From Ichthyobacterium seriolicida (lineage in GTDB: Bacteria > Bacteroidota > Bacteroidia > Flavobacteriales > Ichthyobacteriaceae), in assembly GCF_002369955.1 (NCBI RefSeq), contig NZ_AP014564.1, positions 1,472,996 through 1,536,995 on the forward strand: a DNA stretch of 64,000 bases, in the 5' to 3' direction. This document shows, piece by piece, positions 44,247 through 51,925 of this stretch (positions are counted from its first letter, which is position 1; each line of letters starts with the position of its first letter). Under the pieces are notes generated by a model. It did no database searches. It saw nothing but the letters and a program-made list of their open reading frames with translations, and was not told the origin of the DNA. The translations under genes and the position numbers were made by a program.

Positions 44247-45240
44247 TCTGTAAATTTTCTATCTCACTCTGTTTTCCCAAAAGTATAAGTTTAGATCCCA
44301 ACTCTAATACTGTATTAGAATCAGGGTTTATTATATACTTACCCTCTTTTGTCTTGAAACCTATTGGAAAACAACCTGTTTTTTCTCTAATATTTATATC
44401 TGCAATTGTGCCGCCTATCATTTCAGGATGTAAATTATCTACATTTATCTCTTTTAGATGATTCATAGAAGAAGGCTTATCTTCTGAAAGAAGATTACTT
44501 AAAAACTCCATGAGGTCGGGCATAATTATTAGAGATGACATATGTCCTCCACCTACCAATTCAGGCATAACTACATTATCTGCCCCAGCTATATCAAACT
44601 TTTCTTTTGAGCTCTCTTCAGAGGCTCTACTTATTATTTTTAAATTCTTATTTTTTTTTCGAGCAGAGAGAACTATAAATAAATTATTAACATCTGAAGA
44701 CAGAGTAGAAACTAAATTTTTGGCGTATTTGACATTTGCCTTTTCTAATGAACTGTCTAAAGTAGCATCACCTTCTACATATAGAATATTATTATCTATA
44801 AGATGATTTATTTTTTCTGGTGAATTTTCTATTATCACAATATCTTTTCCAAAATGGATCAATTTTCTAGCCACTTGAGCTCCATTTCTCCCATAACCGC
44901 AAATAATAGTGTGATCCTTTAATTTTTTTACTTTTTTACACATTTTATTTATCTTGAATTCTTTGAAAAAATTTACATTGACCATGTATTGGGTGAGCAA
45001 AGAAACCACATAAGCATAAGTACATATGCTACCAAATATCATGATAATAGTAAATATCTTAGTGTTATTATCCAGTGGGTTGACCTCTGAGAATCCTACC
45101 GTAGAGATGGTTATAACCGTCATATATAAGGCATCTATAAAGGAGAAGTTCCCTATATACATATACCCATTAAGGCCTATGAGCACTATCAGCAATACTA
45201 CTATTACTGAAATATACAGTTTGGTCTTTATAAGATTCAT
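44230..45240 (-). CDS. Potassium channel with TrkA/RCK domains
   Basis: 336 aa inner-membrane channel. TM1 at residues ~8-28, pore loop with selectivity filter STVGFSE, TM2 at ~62-85 (FTIIMIFGSICTYAYVVSLL). The RCK N domain begins HTIICGYGRNGAQVARKL (Rossmann GxGxxG), and the RCK C domain at the end has GFKTKEGKYIINPDSNTVLELGSKLILLG. The layout is that of the MthK/Kch type. It sits 1 bp from the PspC-like gene upstream, so both are likely one operon. Confidence 0.9.
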   Translation of the reverse strand: MNLIKTKLYISVIVVLLIVLIGLNGYMYIGNFSFIDALYMTVITISTVGFSEVNPLDNNTKIFTIIMIFGSICTYAYVVSLLTQYMVNVNFFKEFKINKMCKKVKKLKDHTIICGYGRNGAQVARKLIHFGKDIVIIENSPEKINHLIDNNILYVEGDATLDSSLEKANVKYAKNLVSTLSSDVNNLFIVLSARKKNKNLKIISRASEESSKEKFDIAGADNVVMPELVGGGHMSSLIIMPDLMEFLSNLLSEDKPSSMNHLKEINVDNLHPEMIGGTIADINIREKTGCFPIGFKTKEGKYIINPDSNTVLELGSKLILLGKQSEIENLQIKNIL

Positions 45241-45241
45241 C

Positions 45242-45463
45242 TCATATATCGAATACAGATTTTCTTTTCACAAAAAATTTATCCTTAACCTTAAATAGAA
45301 AAGCAATTAACAAGTATATAAAATAACCGCCCCCTACAGTTGCAAAGGATAAATAAATAAAAAATAGCCTGACATGTGAAGTTTGAATAATACCAAACTT
45401 ATCTGATATTCTAGAACACACATCAAAGCCCTTCTTTTCAAAAAAGAAAATAATTTTCTCCAT
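45242..45463 (-). CDS. PspC-domain small membrane protein
   Basis: 73 aa with one membrane helix at ~30-55 (FIYLSFATVGGGYFIYLLIAFLF). The pattern DVCSRISDKFGI...VRLFFIYLSF fits the PspC family, which is linked to envelope stress in other bacteria. Its role here is not known. It is probably transcribed with the channel gene downstream. Confidence 0.75.
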   Translation of the reverse strand: MEKIIFFFEKKGFDVCSRISDKFGIIQTSHVRLFFIYLSFATVGGGYFIYLLIAFLFKVKDKFFVKRKSVFDI

Positions 45464-45560
45464 CTACCTCATTCTAATGTTTTAAACAAAACTACCCAAA
45501 AGTAGTATTTAGTTTTTTAAAAAGATAATATAAAAAAATACTGAAATAGAATGGGACTAT

Positions 45561-46223
45561 TTACCAGTTTATACATTTTGTGTTTTTAGATTTTAGATAA
45601 TTATTAGCATTGCTAAAATGCTTGCATCCTAGAAATCCTCTATGTGCAGATAGGGGAGAGGGGTGAGTAGATGACAGTACGAAATGTTTTTCTCTATCTA
45701 TGAAATGTGCTTTTTTTTGAGCATAAGCTCCCCACAACATAAATACAACATCTCTTTTTTTTTCATTTATAATTTTTATTACCGCATCGGTAAATATTTC
45801 CCATCCTTTATTTTGATGAGAGCCAGGCATTCCATCCCTTACAGTTAATATGGAATTTAAGAGTAATATTCCCTGTTTAGCCCAATGTTCTAAATCTCCG
45901 TGATTGGGAATATCTATTCCTAGATCGTCTTTTATTTCTTTAAAAATATTTTGAAGTGAAGGGGGGAGGGGAATACCCTTTTTTACCGAAAAACACAATC
46001 CATTAGCCTGATTAGGTCCATGATATGGATCTTGACCTAAGATAACTATTCTAGTATCTTCGAAGCAACATTTGTCAAAAGCACTGAAGATTTCTTTGCC
46101 ATTTGGATAAACCCTATGCTTGCTGTATTCATCTTTAACGAATTCGATTAGTTTTTTGAAATAAGGCTTTTCAAATTCGTCATTTAAATGTTTTTTCCAC
46201 GATGGATTGATTTTTACAAACAT
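45561..46223 (-). CDS. ung: Uracil-DNA glycosylase
   Basis: Removes uracil from DNA (family 1, 220 aa). The water-activating loop GQDPYHG has Asp65 and His68. The uracil-binding segment LCFSV follows, and the Leu-loop is HPSPLSAHRGFLG. LLLNSILTV with the conserved Asn is present. Full length and intact. Confidence 0.96.
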   Translation of the reverse strand: MFVKINPSWKKHLNDEFEKPYFKKLIEFVKDEYSKHRVYPNGKEIFSAFDKCCFEDTRIVILGQDPYHGPNQANGLCFSVKKGIPLPPSLQNIFKEIKDDLGIDIPNHGDLEHWAKQGILLLNSILTVRDGMPGSHQNKGWEIFTDAVIKIINEKKRDVVFMLWGAYAQKKAHFIDREKHFVLSSTHPSPLSAHRGFLGCKHFSNANNYLKSKNTKCINW

Positions 46224-46265
46224 CTTAAAATTCCTGTTTTTATCACAAACAAATATCTAAAATAT

Positions 46266-47549
46266 TTATTCTGAGCTATATTTATTTCTACATTCATTAT
46301 TGATAAAGAGATTTTTGACACTTGTATTTTCGTTATACTCAGAAAAACCAGCACAATGAGTGACATTTTCTACATTCCATCTGCTAATGTCACACTTAAA
46401 AGATGCAGCTTTAATAAACATGCTGCACATGTTAGTAACATTTCTTACATCCCATTTACTTATATCCTGATCAAAAGAGGTAGCAGTATGAAACATACCA
46501 GACATATTACTAACATTTTTGACGTCCCATGAGCCAATATTCTGATTAAAAGCTTCAGCTCCTAGAAACATATTTTCCATATTAGCAACTCTAGAGACAT
46601 CCCACTTGCCAATATCAGAATTAAAAACTTTAGCTCCGTAGAACATGGCTGCCATATTAGTCACATTTTCTACATTCCATTTACTTATATCTCCGTTAAA
46701 AACTTTAGCCCCGCCAAACATCCCAATCATATTAGTGACATTTTCTACATTCCATTGGCTAATATCTCTGTTAAAAACTTTAGCTCCAGAAAACATCCCA
46801 AACATAACAGTAACATTCTCTACATTCCACTGGCTAATATCTCCATTAAAAGAACTGGCATTCCAAAATATACTCGACATAGTAGTGACATTCTTTACAT
46901 TCCACTTGCTAATATCTCCGTTGAAGACTTTAGCACCATTAAACATAGAATTCATATCAGTAACATTCTCTACATTCCACTGGCTAATATCTCCTTTAAA
47001 AGAAGTAGCATCCCTAAACATGTTAGACATATCAGTAACTCCTTCTAATTTAGGGGAACTAGATGGCACACTCTTGAGATTAGTACAGGCTTGGAAACAT
47101 CCTAAATTTGGACTGAAAAGACTGTTAACCTGATCACGATGATTTCTAATTACAGGTTTTTTACCTTTTACACTGTTGAGTAATTTTAAATTGCCCCATT
47201 TTTCAATGCTTATTATTTGATCTTTACTAGTTGGAACTTTTCCAAAGTTGAATCCCTCGATTTTCCCTGTAATAGATATAATATGCTCTCCATGAGTCTT
47301 ATACGTGTGAGATAATGGCCTATAAGAACTAATATGATCGATTTGACCATCTCCCCAGTTTACTTTAAAATCGTATTGACCACCATCATATATAGGTAAT
47401 ACGATTGTTTTGCCCTTCCATTTTGATATAAACTCATTTCTTCGGTCAGTTAAAGAGAGATTTTCCGATTCTGTACTATTCGTATAACAAGAACCAAAGG
47501 ACAAAATTGTACATGACAAAACACATCCTAATAAATCCTTTATTTTCAT
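46266..47549 (-). CDS. BspA-like lipoprotein with DUF285 repeats
   Basis: 427 aa. The signal peptide ends in lipobox SFGSC (Cys ~21). An N-terminal domain (~30-130; FISKWKGKTIVLPIYDGG, NWGDG, ISITGKIEGF) precedes about nine tandem ~24-residue repeats (~165-405) of the form MF.gAkvFNgDIS.WnVeNVTnM, the DUF285/BspA type found in surface proteins of oral bacteria and mycoplasmas. Such proteins mediate adhesion in some species, which is family knowledge. The C-terminus lacks a T9SS sorting domain. The gene starts only 20 bp from the left end of an IS1595-family element, so its original promoter has been separated from it. Confidence 0.9.
   Translation of the reverse strand: MKIKDLLGCVLSCTILSFGSCYTNSTESENLSLTDRRNEFISKWKGKTIVLPIYDGGQYDFKVNWGDGQIDHISSYRPLSHTYKTHGEHIISITGKIEGFNFGKVPTSKDQIISIEKWGNLKLLNSVKGKKPVIRNHRDQVNSLFSPNLGCFQACTNLKSVPSSSPKLEGVTDMSNMFRDATSFKGDISQWNVENVTDMNSMFNGAKVFNGDISKWNVKNVTTMSSIFWNASSFNGDISQWNVENVTVMFGMFSGAKVFNRDISQWNVENVTNMIGMFGGAKVFNGDISKWNVENVTNMAAMFYGAKVFNSDIGKWDVSRVANMENMFLGAEAFNQNIGSWDVKNVSNMSGMFHTATSFDQDISKWDVRNVTNMCSMFIKAASFKCDISRWNVENVTHCAGFSEYNENTSVKNLFINNECRNKYSSE
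46390..47040. repeat. Tandem 72-bp repeats inside the BspA-like gene
   Basis: About nine coding repeats, each carrying words like ACATTCCA.TGGCTAATATC and CCGTTAAAAACTTTAGC on the plus strand. They are in frame and explain the long repetitive reading frames on the opposite strand. They resemble the palindromic amphipathic repeat coding elements (PARCEL) described for DUF285 genes. Confidence 0.8.
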
Positions 47550-47569
47550 TAACCTTGATTATAAAATAA

Positions 47570-48309
47570 GGTTCAAGACAACTTAAGGTAAATTTACATG
47601 CGTGTAACCCCTTATGTTATCTATGAAAAACAAGTATATAATTCGTTCAAGAATTTCTGAGGCAAAATTCAGGTCTATTTTGCGGTTATTTTGCCTAGAT
47701 ATTCAAGCGAAAAAAGTTAGTAAATTGACTAATGTAAGTCGTTATACTATCAACAAAATTTTTGACAAATTACGTTTGTTAATTGCTCAAAAATGCGAAG
47801 AAGAAAGTCCCTTTAATCAAGGGGAGATAGAATTAGATGAGAGTTATTTTGGAGCTAAACGAGTTAGGGGAAAAAGGGGACGAGGATCAGGAGGAAAAGT
47901 TCCAGTATTTGGTATGTTAAAGAGAGAGGGTAAAGTTTATACACAAATTGTAAAAAACTGCTCATCATCAGTAATAATGCCTATTATAGAGAGCAGAGCA
48001 AGTAAAGAAAGTACAATTTATACTGATGGGTTTAAGTCTTATGACGGCTTGGTAAACTATGGTTATAAAAGGCATTATAGAGTAAAACATAGTGAAAATG
48101 AATTTGCTAAAGGAGTAAATCACATTAATGGAATTGAGAATTTTTGGGGACTATGTAAAGTTCGATTATCCAGGTTTAGAGGAGTCCATAAGCACAAGTT
48201 TTATTATCATCTAAAAGAGTGTGAATGGAGGTTTAATTATCGAAATGAAAATTTGTATTTTTGTCTCTTAAAATGGATAAGAAAAAATCCCCTTAAGTTG
48301 TCTTGAACC
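47570..48309 (+). mobile_element. IS1595-family insertion sequence, 740 bp, intact
   Basis: Perfect 19-bp terminal inverted repeats (GGTTCAAGACAACTTAAGG at the left, its complement at the right). Both sides are flanked by the 8-bp direct repeat TAAAATAA (47562-47569 and 48310-48317), the duplication length expected for this family. One intact transposase gene. The identical target copies and unbroken gene suggest recent insertion. Confidence 0.94.
47614..48306 (+). CDS. IS1595-family transposase
   Basis: 230 aa, ISXO2-like DDE/DDN domain. The first catalytic Asp is in GEIELDESYFGAKRVRGKRGRGSGGK (cut here as ELDESYFG), the second in IYTDGFKSYD, and the third acidic region in VNHINGIENFWGLCKVRLSRFRG (read HINGIENFWG). 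The N-terminus has an HTH (KVSKLTNVSRYTINKIFDKL) and no zinc ribbon, as in the short IS1016 group. It lies completely inside the element with its stop just before the right inverted repeat. An in-frame Met three codons after the start is an alternative. Confidence 0.92.
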   Translation: MLSMKNKYIIRSRISEAKFRSILRLFCLDIQAKKVSKLTNVSRYTINKIFDKLRLLIAQKCEEESPFNQGEIELDESYFGAKRVRGKRGRGSGGKVPVFGMLKREGKVYTQIVKNCSSSVIMPIIESRASKESTIYTDGFKSYDGLVNYGYKRHYRVKHSENEFAKGVNHINGIENFWGLCKVRLSRFRGVHKHKFYYHLKECEWRFNYRNENLYFCLLKWIRKNPLKLS

Positions 48310-48766
48310 TAAAATAATTATTGACACTTACTGAACTGCTAAAAGCACTAATATAGTAGCCGTCCAATATTTAGCAAAGTGACTAAGCATATTAAAAAGG
48401 CATTAATTATTCTTAAAATTTTCATTGTACGAAGTTTAATATTATTTACTATTTTGGTAGACGGCTAAATTAAAAAAATAAGTAAATTTATTGGGATTTA
48501 AGAGGTTGCTAGTGTAGTTATTGGAATCTCTTTAATATCGGTTAATTCAAGGCTTTAAAGTGCTTTAATTGAGTAAATTATTATCGAACTCAGGTTTAAA
48601 GTCAAAAAACTTCTGCTGAAATACTAAAAAAGATAATGGACATGCTTATTATAAATAATAAGATTATAATTTATATTATGTTAAGTAGAGTGCTAAATTA
48701 AAATGACACCCCGCATAATAAGCGAGATGCCAACTAATCAAAAAAAACAATTAAAAAGCAAAGAGA
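48310..48766. other. 457-bp region right of the IS1595 element without a gene
   Basis: It probably contains the original upstream region of the BspA-like gene, now cut off by the element (inference from the target duplication). An inverted repeat TAGCCGTC (48357-48364) / GACGGCTA (48460-48467) brackets 111 bp and could be a remnant of another small element. A terminator-like hairpin at its right end belongs to the DUF3276 gene. Confidence 0.5.
48697..48729 (-). terminator. Possible terminator of the DUF3276 gene
   Basis: On the minus strand CATCTCGC and GCGGGGTG pair over eight positions (two G-U), followed by TCATTTTAATTT. It lies 38 bp after the stop codon. Confidence 0.45.
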
Positions 48767-49069
48767 TTATTCGTAGTCGGAATAGTCCTTATAAGTATCT
48801 GAAATTACTTCTTCACCTTTTTTTTCTATGATATAATCCATAGCTTCATTTAGATACTCTTTAAAATCATTAAAATTTTCTTTATATAAATAAATCTTAT
48901 GCTTTTTGTAATGGAAACTTCCATCGTCATTTGTAAACTTTTTGCTCTCAGTAATAGTTAGATAATAATCCTCTGCTTTAGTTTCCCTAACATCAAAGAA
49001 ATAAGTATACCTACCCGCTCTAAGTGATTTTGAAAAAATCTCATTTTTTATATCTCCTCTATCGTCCAT
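48767..49069 (-). CDS. DUF3276 / PUR-alpha-like nucleic-acid-binding protein
   Basis: 100 aa. The core NEIFSKSLRAGRYTYFFDVRETK...YYLTITESKKF...YKKHKIYLYKENFNDFKEYLNEAMDYI matches the small PUR-domain proteins of Bacteroidota and spirochaetes, whose relatives bind single-stranded DNA or RNA. The Asp/Glu/Tyr tail is typical. It is cytoplasmic; the precise role is not known. A TAAATTTG box lies upstream in the gap to nadD, so it likely has its own promoter. Confidence 0.88.
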   Translation of the reverse strand: MDDRGDIKNEIFSKSLRAGRYTYFFDVRETKAEDYYLTITESKKFTNDDGSFHYKKHKIYLYKENFNDFKEYLNEAMDYIIEKKGEEVISDTYKDYSDYE

Positions 49070-49125
49070 TTTTATGTTTTTAAAAAGTTAAAAGTAACAA
49101 CACTCAGCGCAAATTTATATTTTTT

Positions 49126-49704
49126 TCAAACACAATTATTATATAAATTGTTGATACTTATATATTTTAAAACCCTTTCATTCAAAAAAGGCCTTATGCT
49201 TTTGCCTTGTTTTATAGAATTTCTAATATAGGTTGCAGATATCTGTATTATCGGAAAGTTTAACAAAATTATATTTGGGTGTTCTATACTTTTTTTTTGT
49301 TCACTAGTGCGTGGATACACATAAATCCTGTGATTATCTAATATAGACTTGTAATTTTTCCACTTGTGAAAAGTATCTATACTGTCACCTCCCATTATTA
49401 GAGAAAAATCAAGATCGGGATAAATACCCTTTATATACTCAAGAGTGTCGAATGTATAAGATGGTCTAGGAAGTTTAAATTCTACATCAGAAACACTTAT
49501 GTTTTCATATTTCTCCACAGCTATAAAAGCCATTTTCAAACGGTGAGAATCTAATAAAATAGAATTGCAATCTTTAAATGGGTTTTGTGGACTGACCACA
49601 ATCCAAATCTTCTCTAAATCGGTGTGTTCCAAAACCTGATTTGCTACTATGAGATGACCTATGTGAATTGGATCAAATGTGCCGAAATATAAGCCTACAC
49701 GCAT
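49126..49704 (-). CDS. nadD: Nicotinate-nucleotide adenylyltransferase
   Basis: Makes deamido-NAD in NAD synthesis. Nucleotidyltransferase motif GTFDPIHIGH at residues 8-17, DFSLIMGGDSIDTFHKWKNY near 100, and the ATP-binding ISATYIRNSIKQGKS near 155. 192 aa. The start lies 6 bp behind the gmk stop; yicC-gmk-nadD forms a tight operon, an order often seen in Bacteroidota. Confidence 0.95.
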   Translation of the reverse strand: MRVGLYFGTFDPIHIGHLIVANQVLEHTDLEKIWIVVSPQNPFKDCNSILLDSHRLKMAFIAVEKYENISVSDVEFKLPRPSYTFDTLEYIKGIYPDLDFSLIMGGDSIDTFHKWKNYKSILDNHRIYVYPRTSEQKKSIEHPNIILLNFPIIQISATYIRNSIKQGKSIRPFLNERVLKYISINNLYNNCV

Positions 49705-49710
49705 TCTTTT

Positions 49711-50292
49711 TTATAACTTTAAAAAGTCATCGACTAATTTAACAGCTTGCTTTTTTGCAGTAATCAAGTCATCGTTTAAAACTATGGCATCAAAATATTT
49801 GGAGTATTCTAATTCCTTGATTATCTTCTCAATTCTAATTTGGAGTTTTTCATCTGTTTCAGTAGCTCTTTTTTTCAATCTTTTTTTTAATTCCTCCAAA
49901 GATGAAACCTTCACAAAAACAGCTAAAGCCTGTCTAGAATACATCTTTTTAATATTTAGCCCTCCTACTACATCTACATCTAAAACGACGTGTTTGCCCA
50001 ATGACCATATTCGTTCTATCTCCGATTTTAGAGTTCCATAAAAATTATTTGGATATACCTCTTCCCACTCTATAAATTTATTTTCTTCTATATTTTTCTT
50101 GAATTCCTCTACAGACAAAAAGTAATAGTTTTTACCGTCTACCTCCCCTTGCCTCTTAGCTCTAGAACAAGCAGATATTGAAAAGGATAAACTCTTATTT
50201 ATCTCTAATAAATACTTTACTAAGGTGGTTTTTCCTGAACCAGAAGGTGCCGAAAAAATCAATAATTTTCCCCCTGATTTACTACAAGACAT
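49711..50292 (-). CDS. gmk: Guanylate kinase
   Basis: Phosphorylates GMP to GDP. P-loop FSAPSGSGKTT at ~13-23, GMP-binding SACSRAKRQGEVDGKNYYFLS (family: STRxxRxGExxGxxYxFV) and VVLDVDVVGGLNIK. In the GMP site Cys-Ser replaces the usual Thr-Thr/Ser-Thr pair, a mild deviation. 193 aa. The start overlaps the 3' end of yicC by 11 bp. Confidence 0.95.
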   Translation of the reverse strand: MSCSKSGGKLLIFSAPSGSGKTTLVKYLLEINKSLSFSISACSRAKRQGEVDGKNYYFLSVEEFKKNIEENKFIEWEEVYPNNFYGTLKSEIERIWSLGKHVVLDVDVVGGLNIKKMYSRQALAVFVKVSSLEELKKRLKKRATETDEKLQIRIEKIIKELEYSKYFDAIVLNDDLITAKKQAVKLVDDFLKL

Positions 50293-51166
50293 TTAGAGAT
50301 TGCTCTTTTATTTTTTCTAGATTCTCTTTCATTATTACTACCAATTTTTGCATTGGGTAGTAATTGGCTTTCGATCCTATAGTATTTATCTCCCTTCCTA
50401 CCTCTTGAGAGAGAAAACCTATCTTTTTCCCATTAGGAATATTATCATCTAAATTTTCTTTGAAATATTTACAGTGATTTTCTAATCTAATTATTTCTTC
50501 TGTGATGTCTAATTTCTCTAAATAGAAAATTACTTCTTGTTCAAAACGATTTTCATCTATTTTAATTTCACTTTCATTTAAATTTGATCTCAAACGCTTT
50601 TTCACACTATCAATTCTATCTGAATCCATTTCTTTTATTTCAGTTAGAGCTCTCTCAAGCTCTTCCAGCCTAAGTAGAAAATCTTTTTTTATAGCTTCTC
50701 CTTCCTCTTTTCTGTGATTTACAATAGCTTCTAAAGCTAACTCAATAGCATTTTCAAAACATTTCCAGTTTATTTCAGATATTTCTGTTTCATTTTCTTC
50801 TTCTTGCTCATCTATCTTAAATATTTTTGGCATACTAAGAGCCATATCTAAATACATATGGTCTTGGCAATTTGGACTTATAGACTTAAGCTGCTCTATG
50901 TAATCTAAAACCACAGCCCTATTTATAACAGGCGTGATAACTTCCTTGTCTTTTAAAGGAAGATGTTTTATATAAAAGTCTATTTTTCCTCTGATTAATT
51001 TCTTGGAGAGAATATTTCTGATTTCCATCTCCTTATTCTTATAATCATAAGGAAGTTTAATATTTAAATCTAAAAACTTGGAATTTATGGATTTAATACA
51101 GACTTCTATATTTCCTATATCGCTTTCAAGATTGACATATCCAAAGCCTGTCATAGATAATACCAT
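50282..51166 (-). CDS. yicC: YicC-family endoribonuclease
   Basis: 294 aa. The N-terminal signature MVLSMTGFGYVNLES with VCIKSINSKFLDLNIKLP and the C-terminal DUF1732 segment (NGKKIGFLSQEVGREINTIGSKANY) are both present. Family members are RNases that take part in small-RNA and mRNA turnover. It is first gene of the yicC-gmk-nadD operon. Confidence 0.93.
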   Translation of the reverse strand: MVLSMTGFGYVNLESDIGNIEVCIKSINSKFLDLNIKLPYDYKNKEMEIRNILSKKLIRGKIDFYIKHLPLKDKEVITPVINRAVVLDYIEQLKSISPNCQDHMYLDMALSMPKIFKIDEQEEENETEISEINWKCFENAIELALEAIVNHRKEEGEAIKKDFLLRLEELERALTEIKEMDSDRIDSVKKRLRSNLNESEIKIDENRFEQEVIFYLEKLDITEEIIRLENHCKYFKENLDDNIPNGKKIGFLSQEVGREINTIGSKANYYPMQKLVVIMKENLEKIKEQSLNVL

Positions 51167-51299
51167 ATAAATAAACTTAGAGTTTGACGTAAAAGCCGCG
51201 AATTTAACAAAAAAGTATTAGGATAAATGCAGACTTATACGGGAGTTATTAATGAATAAGATTAATTTTTATGAAACTATATTTGTAAAAATTTTTTAG

Positions 51300-51923
51300 A
51301 TGAATATAGATTTAATAAGAACTTATTTTGACGAGCTAGATTCCACACAAATAGAACAATTTTCCAAACTAGATGATCTATACAAAAAATGGAATGCAAA
51401 AATAAATGTGGTATCTAGAAAAGACATCGACAACCTTTATTTAAGACATGTCTTACACTCTCTATCTATAGCCAAAGTACAGGGGTTCATTCCAAAATCT
51501 GATATTTTAGACGTGGGCACTGGAGGAGGATTTCCAGGAATTCCCTTGTCTATATTGTTTCCTCAAACAAATTTTTACCTGGTAGATTCAATATTGAAAA
51601 AGACAAAAGTTACTGGTTCTATAGCCGAAAGCTTAGGCTTAAAAAATGTATTGGTAAAACACATGAGAGCAGAAGATGTATTGGGAAAATTCGACTTTAT
51701 ACTCAGTAGAGCAGTTACAGATATATCACAACTTTCAAAATGGGTTGGCAACAAAATATCTAAAAAATCTAATCACAAAATTAAAAATGGAATACTGTCT
51801 CTAAAAGGTGGAGACTTATCCAAAGAGTTGAGTTTATTTCCAAATTCTAAAGAATATAAAATAAGTGATTTTTTTAGCGAGAGTTTCTTTGAAGATAAGA
51901 AAATAGTACACGTCCCATTGTAA
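51300..51923 (+). CDS. rsmG: 16S rRNA (guanine-N7) methyltransferase RsmG
   Basis: Uses S-adenosylmethionine to methylate G527 of 16S rRNA. The SAM motif is DVGTGGGFPGIPLSI at ~73-87. NVVSRKDIDNLYLRHVLHSLSI is the family's N-terminal signature, and SRAVTDISQL the typical SRA motif. 207 aa, complete. It ends 2 bp from the convergent 7TM-HD gene. Confidence 0.94.
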   Translation: MNIDLIRTYFDELDSTQIEQFSKLDDLYKKWNAKINVVSRKDIDNLYLRHVLHSLSIAKVQGFIPKSDILDVGTGGGFPGIPLSILFPQTNFYLVDSILKKTKVTGSIAESLGLKNVLVKHMRAEDVLGKFDFILSRAVTDISQLSKWVGNKISKKSNHKIKNGILSLKGGDLSKELSLFPNSKEYKISDFFSESFFEDKKIVHVPL

Positions 51924-51925
51924 AA

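Noticed and set aside
46390-47040. CRISPR-like repeat spacing
   Set aside because: The repeats are in-frame protein repeats with no unique spacers, and no cas genes are nearby.
46645-47133. Repetitive reading frames on the plus strand opposite the BspA-like gene
   Set aside because: They mirror the 72-bp coding repeats of the minus-strand gene. They have no signal peptide, upstream signal or family match.
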